From NCBI GenBank assembly GCA_034770075.1, contig CM068388.1:68062889-68126888 (forward strand): DNA of 64,000 nt, written 5' to 3'. Below the pieces are notes generated by a model. It had not been told where the DNA came from, searched no databases, and worked only from the letters and a program-made list of their open reading frames with translations. The translations under genes and the position numbers were made by a program. This stretch comes from Aralia elata. Its lineage: Eukaryota > Streptophyta > Magnoliopsida > Apiales > Araliaceae. This document shows, one piece after another, positions 47,615-58,269 of the stretch. The number at the start of each line of letters is the position of its first letter. Position 1 is the first letter of the stretch.

Positions 47615-47842
47615 TTGTTTTATGTCAGGTACCCCGATTTGAGGCATTCTAGCCTGACAAGCAATAGGCCAAACTTGAAGGAGGATCACGATTTTGGTAT
47701 AGAGCTAGATTTCGATCTGATGGGGATTGAGCAGGACGAGACAGATATCGATAATACGCCTGACGAGATCCAAGGATGGGTCAAAGATAAACCCAAACCC
47801 GACTTAGACCAAACCATCGCCATCAAACATCAGAACCCCTAA
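47615..47842 (+). CDS. Acidic 75-aa ORF in the Ogre-like element, unknown
   Basis: Unrecognised. Asp/Glu-rich: DFGIELDFDLMGIEQDETDI, later WVKDKPKPDLDQT. It could be a leftover of a polyprotein linker. It follows an AT-rich stretch with GTTTTATGTCAG just upstream, which resembles a splice acceptor. Low support. Confidence 0.25.
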   Translation: MFYVRYPDLRHSSLTSNRPNLKEDHDFGIELDFDLMGIEQDETDIDNTPDEIQGWVKDKPKPDLDQTIAIKHQNP

Positions 47843-49259
47843 CGATCACAAAGAACCCGGAGTAGGGGCAAAAAAAAAAATCAAAAATCAAAAATCAAAA
47901 ATCCCCCAAACCTTTCAACAGGTTAAAGGACCAGATCTTTTGTCAGCCCAGCGAGGTACCGAGGCAACCAGTACGAGGGAGATTACAAGAAAAGCAACTT
48001 AACACTGGGGCATTTATCAACTACCCAGGAAATGATGACGTGCAAATTGGCACCATGCAACAATCCCATCAACATGCACCATCATCATCAAATGCTACCT
48101 CATGATTCAACGGTACGATCATCTGGCATTTGTCAAGCATAGTTTTCCCGGGATACGATGACCCGCGTGAAAGGGGATTTTCTTTGACTTGATAGGAATC
48201 AGATTAATTTTGACAAGCAACCGTGGAGCACGATCGGGAGTATAATTAGACGAAGAGAGCTATTCAACCTTTTGATCGGGTACAAAGCCTTAATTCAGAG
48301 CAACGTTGGCGACAGAATCGACCTCATGTGCCAAACTTCACTTTGCATTTGCACGAACTTTCAGTTATGGGGTATAGAACTATGACGACGTTAATGGCAA
48401 TTAACCCGTAGTCAGCTAATGTCTCGAATCTATTATCAAGCTAATGTCTCGAATCGTGGCCTAGGTTATTCGAGTAATTAAGCCCGAGGGGTGTCTCTAC
48501 ACCTAGTGCCCTAAAGCCGTCTGGTTTGGGAGTCACCGGCCTAACACTCGTTACACGGGTAACTCAGAGCCTAAGAAAACGAGCATTATAGTAGAGGAGG
48601 CCCGAGCAGATTCGAATCGTGGCATGGGCTACTCGAGTAATTAAGCCTAAGGGGTGTCTCTGCATCTGGTGCCCTAAAGCCGTCTGGTTTGGGAGTCACC
48701 GGCCTAACACTCGCTACATGGGTAACTCAAGCCTAAGAAAATGAATCTTGCGCAAGGTCAAGCAAAGAATGAATGGTGCAGACCACCAGCTTGTCTCGAA
48801 CCGTGGCCTTTGTTACTCGAGTAAATAAACCCGAAGGGGTGTCTGTACACCTAATGCCCCAAAACCGTCTGGTTCGGGAGTCATTGGTCCAAAATTCGTT
48901 AAATGGGTAACTTTGAATAGCCTAAGAAAACGAGACAAGTGAAGTGGGCTAATAAAAAGAAAAGATAATACGAAAAAAAAACTCTCGGCCTTAAACAAGA
49001 AGTCATAGAAGAGAAACCCCTACTGAGTGCTACATCGCACAGTGCATTTGTCATATGACGTCAATCCTGCTAAGAACGTTGTCGAGAATGAAGACAGGAT
49101 ACCTTTGACGAGGGAAGGTAGTTCTTTTGGATTTGACCTTACTCACGTACAATGACCATGAATGCTTGAAGGGGTTCTTACGATTTCATAACTAGTTAAA
49201 TAGAAAATCATCAACTCACGAGGGATTGAAAATAACTTCCAATCTAGTACATTCACGGT
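47843..49259. repeat. Non-coding DNA with three copies of a ~135-bp unit
   Basis: Units at about 48449-48583, 48612-48745 and 48796-48930. Core words: TCGAATCGTGGC, GTAATTAAGCC, GGGGTGTCT, CCGTCTGGTTTGGGAGTCAC, TGGGTAACT, GCCTAAGAAAA. Spacing is 163 and 184 bp. No gene seen in the rest. Confidence 0.75.
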
Positions 49260-49649
49260 TCACAACTTGCTAGATTGTGCGATCAACAGATATTCAATTT
49301 CATGTGCTTTAACTGCATTTTTGTCGAGATTATAATATCTTTGTGTTGAACTAACACTAACGGCCCGAGCTTTCAAGTTTTGGCATTTGTTAGCCATCTG
49401 ATATGCAGGATCTTGCAGAGCTGTAGATAACTCAGCACGGTCAACATCGCGAGTTTTCGATAGAAATTCTTGGTAACAACACGCGCCAAGCCGGGGGCAG
49501 TTAAGAATCGTGAAATGGAAGGAAGCTGAGGCTGCACGGAATTTCTCATCATTGGGCTTCTCCCCAATCCTGACAATCATTGCCTCGACATCCAAATGAT
49601 CCCCGTGCATGAGCATATACAAGGATGATATAATGCGGGACAACAGCAT
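49260..49649 (-). CDS. Antisense 129-aa ORF in the Ogre-like element, unknown
   Basis: Unrecognised. Balanced composition (HLDVEAMIVRIGEKPNDEKF, later LSKTRDVDRAELSTALQDPA). It lies antisense upstream of the 3' arrays, the region where Tat elements may carry an antisense ORF. No motif seen; may be chance. Confidence 0.25.
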   Translation of the reverse strand: MLLSRIISSLYMLMHGDHLDVEAMIVRIGEKPNDEKFRAASASFHFTILNCPRLGACCYQEFLSKTRDVDRAELSTALQDPAYQMANKCQNLKARAVSVSSTQRYYNLDKNAVKAHEIEYLLIAQSSKL

Positions 49650-50130
49650 ATCGACCAGCAGAAATGATCAAAAGGCCAAAGAGCCCAACATAGCTGTCGA
49701 TCATCACAGAGAGCGAAACAGACTGCCTCAACTCGATGAAATGAAGACGACCAAGAACAGGCAGAGTACCAAACCAATGTTGAAGTCTAGGGACTACACT
49801 TCACAACGAGGCGTGATCCAATCAAATGTTGGCAAACAACGACGACTGTCGAATCGTGTCATTTGACTGAATAGGGGTCATTTCTATCTAAACATATGTG
49901 TGCACGTGCATCTGTCCATAACATATCTGCCAGATCATGCATAACATCTTTTGCATGCATACATGTACGATCAAAATGAAAATCTTCAAAGGAAAGTACA
50001 AGCACGTCGCTTTCAACCTCACGAATGATCAGACTGTGATGGCTTTTGCGACATGGTACGTGGGCGATGTTGGTGGGAGATCCAGGAGAAAAGCCGATCA
50101 CACATCCCACTTCAAGAAATCACTCAAATC

Positions 50131-51573
50131 CAATCAATGACCCCTGGGAATGGCTGGTATCCAACCAATCAATGACCCCTGGGAAGGGCTGGTATCCAAC
50201 CAACAGGCGACTCCTGGGAAGGGCTGGTATCCAACCAATCAATGACCCCTGGGAAGGGCTGGTATCCAACCAACAGACGACCCCTGGGAAGGGCTGGTAT
50301 CCAAACAAGAAGTGAACCTGGGAAGGCATCCAAGCAAACCACAACAAGGTGGTGAGCAGACCTGGGAAGGCATCCAAGCAAACCACGACAAGGTGGGGAG
50401 CAAACCTGGGAAGGCATCCAAGCAAACCACGACAAGGTGGTGAGCAAACCTGGGAAGGCATCCAAGCAAACCACGACAAGGTGGTGAGCAAACCTGGGAA
50501 GGCATCCAAGCAAACCACAACAAGGTGGTGAGCAAACTTGGGAAGGTATCCAAGCAAACCACAACAAGGTGGTGAGCAAACCTGGGAAGGCATCCAAGCA
50601 AACCACAACAAGATGGTGAGCACCCTGGGAAGGGCTGAGATCCCAAAACAACTAACACCCTGGGAAGGGCTGAGATCCAAACAACCACTAACACCCTGGG
50701 AAGGGCTGAGATCCAAAACAACTAACACCCTGGGAAGGGCTGGTATCCAAACAACTAACACCCTGGGAAGGGCTGAGATCCAAACCACTAACACCCTGGG
50801 AAGGGCTGAGATCCAAACCACTAACACCCTCGGAAGGGCTGAGATCCAAACCACTAACACCCTGGGAAGGGCTGAGATCCAAACAACTAACACCCTAGGA
50901 AGGGCTGAGATCCAAACAACTAACACCCTGGGAAGGGCTGGTATCCAAAAAATCAACGATCCCTAGGAAGGGCTGGTATCCAAAAAAAAAAAAATCAACG
51001 ATCCCTGGGAAGGGCTGGTATCCAAAAAAATCAACGAATCCCTGGGAAGGGCTGGTAAAAAAAAAATCAACGAACCCCTGGGAAGGGCTGGTATCCAAAA
51101 ATCAACGACCCCTGGGAAGGGCTGGTATCCAAAAAATGAAAGAACCCTTGGGAAGGGCTGGTATCCAAAAAAATCAAAGAACCCCTGGGAAGGGCTGGCA
51201 TCCAAACAATCAATGACCCCTAGGAAGGGCTCGTATCCAAGCAAGAAGTAACCTTGGGAAGGGCTGGTATCCAAGCGAGAAGTGACCCTGGGAAGGCATC
51301 CAAGCAAACCATAACAAGGTGGTGAGTGAGCTTGGGAAGGCATCCAAGCAAACCACAACAAGGTGGTGTGAGAACCTGGGAAGGCATCCAAGCAAACCGC
51401 AACAAGGTAGTGAGTGAACCTGGGAAGGCATCCAAGCAAATCACAATAAGGTGGTGTGAGAACCTGGGAAGGCATCCAAACGAACCTCAACAAGGTGGTG
51501 AACAACCCCTGGGAAGGGCCAATATCCAAAAAAGTGAGCGATCCCTGGGAAGGGCTGAGATCCAAGCAAACCC
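50131..51573. repeat. Composite tandem array with core CCTGGGAAGG
   Basis: About 1.44 kb made of three related unit types. Type A: ATCAATGACCCC + TGGGAAGGGCTGGTATCCAA (about 36-40 bp; 50131-50310, 50951-51285). Type B: ACCTGGGAAGGCATCCAAGC + AAACCACAACAAGGTGGTGA (about 44 bp; 50313-50620, 51287-51510). Type C: AACACCCTGGGAAGGGCTGA + GATCCAAACC (about 31-33 bp; 50621-50950). Order is A-B-C-A-B-A. The long reading frames on both strands are products of stop-free repeat units, not genes. Confidence 0.9.
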
Positions 51574-51841
51574 CGACAAATGATGACATCTGTAGAACAG
51601 TATCAAAAGACTGTACAGGGGTCATTTTTCATCAAATTTATATTTTTAATGTTGTGTCACATGCATTGAATAGATGATAATTCTGTATGTGATCCATGCA
51701 GGTCAGATGTCAAGGTCCTAGCCTATCAGAGTCAAAAGTGATGGCTGCCAAGAACGATGTACGAGGACGAACTCCAAGGATGCCTTTCAAGCTAGTTAGG
51801 AGAATAACTTCCTTTGATGACAATGCGATAGAAAAAGGTGG

Positions 51842-52449
51842 TTACGAGATGGGTGACCGGCGACGAAACCCGGCCCCGACAAGACGATCGACCGGCGACG
51901 ATAACCGGCGATTACGAGATGGGTGACCGGCGACGAAACCCGGCCCCGACAAGACGATCGACCGGCGACGATAACCGGCGATTACGAGATGGGTGACCGG
52001 CGACGAAACCCGGCCCCGACAAGACGATCGACCGGCGACGATAACCGGCGATTACGAGATGGGTGACCGGCGACGAAACCTGGCCCCGACAAGACGATCG
52101 ACCGGCGACGATAACCGGCGATTACGAGATGGGTGACCGGCGACGAAACCCGGCCCCGACAAGACGATCGACCGGCGACGATAACCGGCGATTACGAGAT
52201 GGGTGACCGGCGACGAAACCCGGCCCCGACAAGACGATCGACCGGCGACGATAACCGACGATTACGAGATGGGTGACCGGCGACGAAACCCGACCCCGAC
52301 AAGACGATCGACCGGCGACGATAACCGGCAATTACGAGATGGGTGACCGGCGACGAAACCCGGCCCCGATAAGACGATCGACCGGCGACGATAACCGGCG
52401 ATTACGAGATGGGTGACCGGCGATGAAACCCGGCCCCGACGAGACGATC
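51842..52449. repeat. 70-bp tandem array, 8.7 copies, GC-rich
   Basis: The word GGGTGACCGGCGA recurs at 51851, 51921, 51991, 52061, 52131, 52201, 52271, 52341 and 52411, an exact 70-bp period. Copies differ by at most a few bases. Each unit is itself a dimer: GACCGGCGACGAAACCCGGC and GACCGGCGACGATAACCGGC. It lies about 185 bp before the 3' LTR. Confidence 0.95.
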
Positions 52450-52620
52450 ATCCGCATCGACACCCTTTTACGAATATTTTGCATGCCTTGCATCTTACGT
52501 ACATCATAAGTCATATGTGTTGCATCATGTATGTATTGTCATTCTTGTGCACTGTCATTCATGCATCGGGTGTCTATTTCTTTATCCTGTTCATTTCATT
52601 TAACATTTCATAAACATGAT

Positions 52621-52633
52621 AAAGAGGGGCAGC
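52621..52633 (+). other. Polypurine tract of the Ogre-like element
   Basis: AAAGAGGGGCAGC directly before the 3' LTR start TGTAGACACCC. Confidence 0.8.
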
Positions 52634-54576
52634 TGTAGACACCCAAATTTTGCACTTCGTATACTAACCCTGACAGGAGGGCAAATTTGGCAAATGAACC
52701 GGCCTGCGAGAGCAAAGGATGGGCAAGTACGAACATTCGACGCCACCGCGACGATTTACAACCGAAACCGACGTGACAACCAGGATGTCCAAAATGAGCA
52801 TTCCTGGATGATGTGGCACGACTCACAGTAATTCCCGGACTGCAAAATACAAGCCTTTCGGCGAAAATCGACAACACGACGCGAGAATCGAGGTGCGGGG
52901 CGAAAACCGAGGAGAATTAAATAACTAAAGTGCATGGCGGGCTGAGTGGATGGCGGGCTAAGGCCAGCCGCTGATTGATCTGCGGCCAGCCGCAGATCAA
53001 TCTGCGGCTGGGCTTAGCCACCCTACTTCAGCACATTTCCTTCATTCAGTGATACAGAGAGAGTTGGCAACGGCGGAAGAATTGGGAGAGAGGAAGAAAA
53101 TAGCAACAGCAACAGCGAGTTAGGGAGAAAAAGAGAGAAAAAAGTGAGGATTTATATCCCTATTGTTAGATTGTATCATATACTTTCTCTACTCTAATTA
53201 ATATACGAGTTTATACGAATTGTGGTGTCATTTGCAAGGTGAAAATCCCTCTTTTACAGCATTTTTGTTATATTATTTTGTTAAACTTTTGGTCATTTGG
53301 GTTATATCAAATGTAGTTTTCCTTGTATATTATGGTGAATCCAAGGATGGAGGACTATTAGTGAAGGTTCCAAATGGAACGAAATTCTTCCTAAAGGTCC
53401 GATGATATCCATTTGATGATTTTTAGCTCGTTATGGTGATGTAGTAATTTTGGATGTGAGCCTAGGAACGCGACCCCGTGGTCCAAATCCGATGATGGAC
53501 ATTTTTGGATGTATGTAATAGGGCCGATGTACCCTTTATTGTAAATATGTAATTGTCGGGCCTTAAAAAGATATCAAGTCGAAAATCGGGTTTAAGGCCC
53601 CGTAATAGTGAAATATGTGATTGTGGGCATTGGGGTTATTCGGATGGGTTACATGCCCATGAATAGCCCCCACGCATTTTAATGTTTGGTTGATTTGTGA
53701 CGCAAAAATTGATTTCAAGTTAAACGATGAAGATTTCTATAAAATCAATCAAAGTAGGTTATTAGCACCACGAGGCGTAAAAATTGAAAGTGCAAATGAA
53801 TGTTGATTCCTCTTTAACGAGAAGGCAAAGAAAAATCGTTTTCCAAAACATCACACAAAATGATTTTATAAATAAATGACGTTTTATTAAACCGTTGTGC
53901 ATAGGGTTAAAGAGATCCTAGAAATTGCCGTCATTCTGTGAAAGCAACGTATATATCTCGATTCCTATTTTGACGAAGGTTTAAAAACTCTTGGTTTGCC
54001 AAAACAACACCTAATGAAAACCTTGCAGTTTTGACAATCAAAGTCAAACCTTCCTAATAAAGAATAAAGCTTTCTCGTAGAAGCCGAAGGACATTCCAAA
54101 GCACTCTCAAAGCACGACTTTCCCTCAAAATCCAAACGGTTCTTTCATACAAACTCATCACAACATTCACATAGGCACACACACACACACACGCGCACGC
54201 ATACACATTTTAAGAATTAAAAGGATAGGAAAAGCATCAAGATTGCGGTAACCGTGTTTCACGGAAGTCGGGGGGTGCCTAACACCTTCCCCTCGCTTAA
54301 GCAAGCCTCCGAACTCTATGAATCTCGATTCGCAGACCAATTAATTCGGAGTCACACATGAGCCAGCGATTTAAAAAATGAAACTCGGATGAGTTGGTAC
54401 ATCCATTTCAAATATACCAACTGACGACTCTGGTTAATTGGCTCATCATAAAAAACGATATTTCAAAACCCCGTCGACATCAATGCCGACCTTTTCCAAA
54501 CATCATCTAATAAAAAGGCTAAAATTGGAAAGGGCAACAAACATCGCAGCGGAAGCGATTCCTCCCGGCGTCGACA
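52634..54576 (+). mobile_element. 3' LTR of the Ogre-like element
   Basis: Same length and content as the 5' LTR. Scattered substitutions only (for example TTCGGC/TTTGGC near the start, and the PBS-like word in U5 is TGACGACTCTG here). No gene. Confidence 0.92.
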
Positions 54577-55324
54577 ATTATTATTATTATTATTATTACT
54601 GCCACATCAGAAAGAGCATCATGTCACCATTGCCACGTCATTTTTCTGTTAGTCAACTAATGGTCTAAACATTTTTTTAACGGTTTGTAAGAAAAATAGA
54701 GTTTAGTGAGTTGACTGTAAGAAAAAATAGTTTAGTTATCCATTTGTAAGTTGACCTAAAGTTCAATGACCTAAAAAGCATTTAACCCTAACTCTTTCTG
54801 TCGAAGTTGGATTTAGTCCGTTCCGGAGTCTATGGAAAGCTTATTCAGTGTACTACAACATACCAAAAGCCCAGAGCTTTTAGAGTACTCTAACTAATCC
54901 CGAATTTCCCCTTTTGGTTCAGCAGTTCACTAATTTTCTTAAGCTTTAAAACTGTTTTATTTCTCTTTCCTTTGATCCAACTTTTAACACTCAAAATGGT
55001 TGGATCTTAACATAAAACACTATTAAACATGTAGATCTATGGTTTTAGAGTTCAAGAAACATAACTTCATTATTTCATCACAACCAACTAAAATAAATTA
55101 CATAAACTAACTTATTATGGTTTGATTTTTATACCTTATTCTTATGGTTTCTTCTTCTCCTTGATGATCCTAGATGGCAATGAAAATCTTCTCTTCCTCC
55201 TCTCTCATTCCCACAGCAGCAGCAGCCCGTCACCCTTTCTCTCTAATATATTCTCTCCCTTTCTATTTTATTTTCTTAGCTTTTGGGAATGAAGTAAAAG
55301 TTTAATGTGGAATGAATAGGGAGG

Positions 55325-55332
55325 TATTTATA
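55325..55332 (-). promoter_or_regulatory. TATA box of solo LTR C
   Basis: Minus-strand TATAAATA in GTTCTATAAATACCTCCC, about 1 kb into the LTR. Confidence 0.5.
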
Positions 55333-56339
55333 GAACTATAATATGTATACTTACAATATATACATATATACAATATCTCCCCATAATCTCCCATCTTCTC
55401 TCTCTTGTTGCTTGAAATCTTAGCAAAATCTAACAAATCAAATAAAATCTCAAAGGCTAGGCAATGTAGGGTGGTGAGTCACCTTGGAAAATCAAATAAA
55501 CCACATGCCAAATCTCCTCTTGGAGATCTGGACATCCCCCCTTGTAACCCCCCAATTTTTTTATTTTTCTTTTAATTGCTAAATTAGCTTAAGCAAATGA
55601 CAAAAAAGTCCTTCCCAAGTTTGGTCATGCTTGGGCTATCCAATTAATTCATTTGGGTTTTCTAAATAATTGCTTGGGCATATAAATATCATAGTCCAAT
55701 ACATTTAGTTTACATAACCCTATATATTTAATTAGGATTTCTAGTCCACTTGTTTTGGACTTTAAATAATTAATTCAACTATTCCTTTAATTCTTTTGCT
55801 AAGTAATTTAATTACCCAATCTTAGTAACTTAATTTAATCAAATAAGTTACTACATAATTCTCCTTAATTTATTTTACCCTCATGGAATCATATAATTTA
55901 TATAACTCATCTTTGACATATATAAATTATATAAAACATAACATAACTTACTTAAATTACATATTTATTTTATAATTACAAAAATAAATATGCTACCTAT
56001 AATTCCTTACGCAAATACAATTATTTACATACCCAAGATATTATAATATAATATCCTTACCTCATTAACATAAATTCAATTAAGAATTTATTTACTTCCT
56101 TAAGATATTACGATAACTATAATATATTTCCTTTATTAATTTAATTACATATGAGAATTTATTCCAATATCCTTAGATAAAGTATATATAAATATCATAT
56201 ACTTAAATCATATAGTTTTTTTTCTAAAAAATTTTAATCATTCCTCTACTTCCAATCTAGGTTTTATTCTTTAAACCTTTATTTATTTATTCGAGATCTT
56301 ATTTATAAGTCTCATAAATTTTCGGGTTGTCACAATTTC

Positions 56340-58040
56340 TATAAAAAATTTGGACTAAGCCATGTTCAAACCTCTAAGAAATTCTGAATTTTAAGCTTTG
56401 CCTACTATATGTTGGATAAAATTCCTATATGAAATTGTTCCTCTAAATTCTGAAAATTAGATGTTGTTTATGTGAAATTATTGTTGTACACGAGTTGTAA
56501 GATTAACTCTATGCGTATGGGTTATGTTTAACCAAGCTAGAAAGGCAATAGGAAGAGATTTGGAAAAACCCAGAAAACAGAGCAGGAAGAGGAAGCGATT
56601 CTGTAGGTGCAGTGTTGCAACGCCGCTCCCAAGCTTATTTGGAGCGCCGCAGCGCCACTGCTGCAGAACTTCAAGAGCAGTTTGCTAACAAGAGAACTTT
56701 AATGCAAATGTTTAATTATCCTTCATGACTTGATATACTAAATGTAAGGAGGTTCAAACTAGCCTATCTATTGAATGTCTAAACCAACTCAAGTGTTGTT
56801 TAAGATTAATTAACTAATACTACTAAAACAAACTAGAACATTAGGCGTACTCATGGGCATATAGCCTAAGCGTTCACATAAATTGTAATCGGCTCATGAC
56901 ATTCAAACACTGAAATGCCATGACTAGCGTCAAAGCACATAATGGCTATGTAAAGCCAAGATTTCAAAAAGAACTTCAAAAGAAGGTGTTTCTTGAGTTG
57001 AGTTTATAAAACTTTCAACTAAAAGTGAAAGTATGCGAGGTAATAATGTGAATGTCTAGCTGTACATGGTTACTTGGCTTATACATTTGAGTATGTGTAT
57101 AATAGATATGTATAGTCGATAATAAAGGTGTACTAGATATGTATATCTAATGTATGTCTATACATGGATACATATGATGTAGGATTCTTGAAGCAAGCTT
57201 AAGCTAGGATTATTAAATTGTAAGCGTAACCTGCGAACAAGGCAAGTATCTGAACTTATACACTTACATTATGCAATAGGTTCATATGAACGCAAGTATC
57301 CTAACGTACACATTTACATTATGTAATGGTTATATATAAGGAAGTATCTCAAACTGGTTTTCATTTAAACAAGTATATTGAAGGTTTATTCAGATATATG
57401 TTGGGAGATTATCAATATTTTGATAACAGAATGCCATGATGCGTACTTATTGAATTTCAGTATGCATGTACAGTTTAAAAGTAGTCTAAGCCAATCATTC
57501 CGGCTAGACAAAGTTTATAGTATTTCATTGCTTTGAATATAAATATCCATGGTCTTGTGACCACTCAGTATCAGAAGTCAGTATGTCTTTTCAAAAATAC
57601 AAACGAGACATACTGTTGTTTAGGAATTGTTTAGTTGCTTTACAGTATTTATTCTGCTATCAAAGCATATATCAGAGAAAATCTTTATTTCTTGGTATAC
57701 GTTGTTTATCAACTATTATTACTTGTTGAGCAATTGAATGCTTTTCTTGCTTTGAATATAAATGTTTTCAGCTAAGCCAGAACACATAGAAGGGTCCGAA
57801 AAGGACAAAGGCACGGGAAAGCTACATGAGTAGTTAAAGATGGTTGTTGTAATAGATAGACTACTTTTGTTTTATAAATATAATATCTATCATGTAATAA
57901 AGATACTAAAGGTCTTTGTACCTAGGATAGATACCTCTGATGTAATAATTATTGTTATCTTTTATTATAAGTAGTGTGTATGAATGGTATCGTGTAGCAC
58001 CAAGTATGGGTTTTAAGTACCCGGATTTGGGGGCGTCACA
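56340..58040 (+). mobile_element. gypsy-2 5' LTR, last piece
   Basis: Ends GGATTTGGGGGCGTCACA, then PBS. It contains CCATGGTCTTGTGACCACTC (57549), CCGGCTAGACAAAG (57503) and the ATAAATGTTTTCAG block shared with the gypsy-1 LTR. An imperfect GC-rich hairpin with GGAGCGCCGCAGCGCC lies at 56609-56661. No gene. Confidence 0.82.
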
Positions 58041-58056
58041 GGTTAGTATCAGAGTT
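58041..58056 (+). other. PBS of gypsy-2, with one mismatch
   Basis: GGTTAGTATCAGAG at the LTR edge. The tRNA-Met PBS in relatives is GGTTGGTATCA; the G to A change fits decay. Confidence 0.75.
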
Positions 58057-58269
58057 ATAGGTTAGAAACCTTAGGTGGGGATACCTTGGGCTATAACCTT
58101 AGGCAAGTCAGACAGGCAGAAAAATAAATAACTCATATCGAGTTTAAAAGATGGATTGCGGAAGTTCATTAAAAAATGAAATAAAAAGATAACTTAAATG
58201 ACACTGTTAGTTGTTATGTGTATCTATAACTTGTATTATGTATTAATTAAGTTGTTTAATTGTGTGTAT

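Larger units (their letters stand above)
44089..54576 (+). mobile_element. Ogre/Tat-like LTR retrotransposon, young, non-autonomous, complete ends
   Basis: Direct LTRs 44089-46031 and 52634-54576, each exactly 1943 bp and about 1% different by eye (roughly two dozen differences). Target duplication ATTAT is at 44084-44088 and 54577-54581. PBS TGGCGACTCTGCTGGGGA at 46034-46051, polypurine tract at 52621-52633. The internal 6.6 kb keeps only an integrase zinc-finger remnant and several repeat arrays. TGTAGACACCCAAATTTTGC as LTR start, this PBS and 3' tandem arrays fit Ogre-like elements of the Tat clade; this is a judgement from pattern. Confidence 0.9.
43395..54789. mobile_element. Mutator-type MITE (non-autonomous MULE), split by the Ogre-like element
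   Basis: Long terminal inverted repeats: 43395-43576 (182 bp, starting AGGTTAAATGCTTTTTAGGT) and 54601-54789 (189 bp, the inverse, with AGGGTTAAATGC). A 9-bp target duplication AACTCTTTC is at 43386-43394 and 54790-54798, the length typical of Mutator. Without the insertion it is about 900 bp: inverted repeats around an ATT microsatellite, with no transposase. The arms are about 90% alike or better by eye. Confidence 0.88.
41075..56334 (-). mobile_element. Solo LTR C, same family as the LARD-like element, holding a Mutator-type MITE
   Basis: Plus strand TGTGATGCCTCCAAATCCGG...CGGGTTGTCACA, close to the LARD-like LTR ends. Target duplication ATTTC at 41070-41074 and 56335-56339. Without the insertion it is about 3.86 kb, one LTR. 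No PBS, polypurine tract or gene of its own. The right piece (54799-56334) aligns with the part of the LARD-like LTR that follows the CATAACTCTTT block. Confidence 0.85.

Noticed and set aside
50120..50956. 278-codon minus-strand ORF and overlapping ORFs of 160 and 142 codons
   Set aside because: They are all read through the CCTGGGAAGG array, open in several frames at once with a short repeating peptide; this is a consequence of stop-free repeats.
51842..52449. Direct repeats resembling a CRISPR array
   Set aside because: Units are contiguous 70-bp tandem copies without unique spacers, in a plant retrotransposon, with no cas genes.
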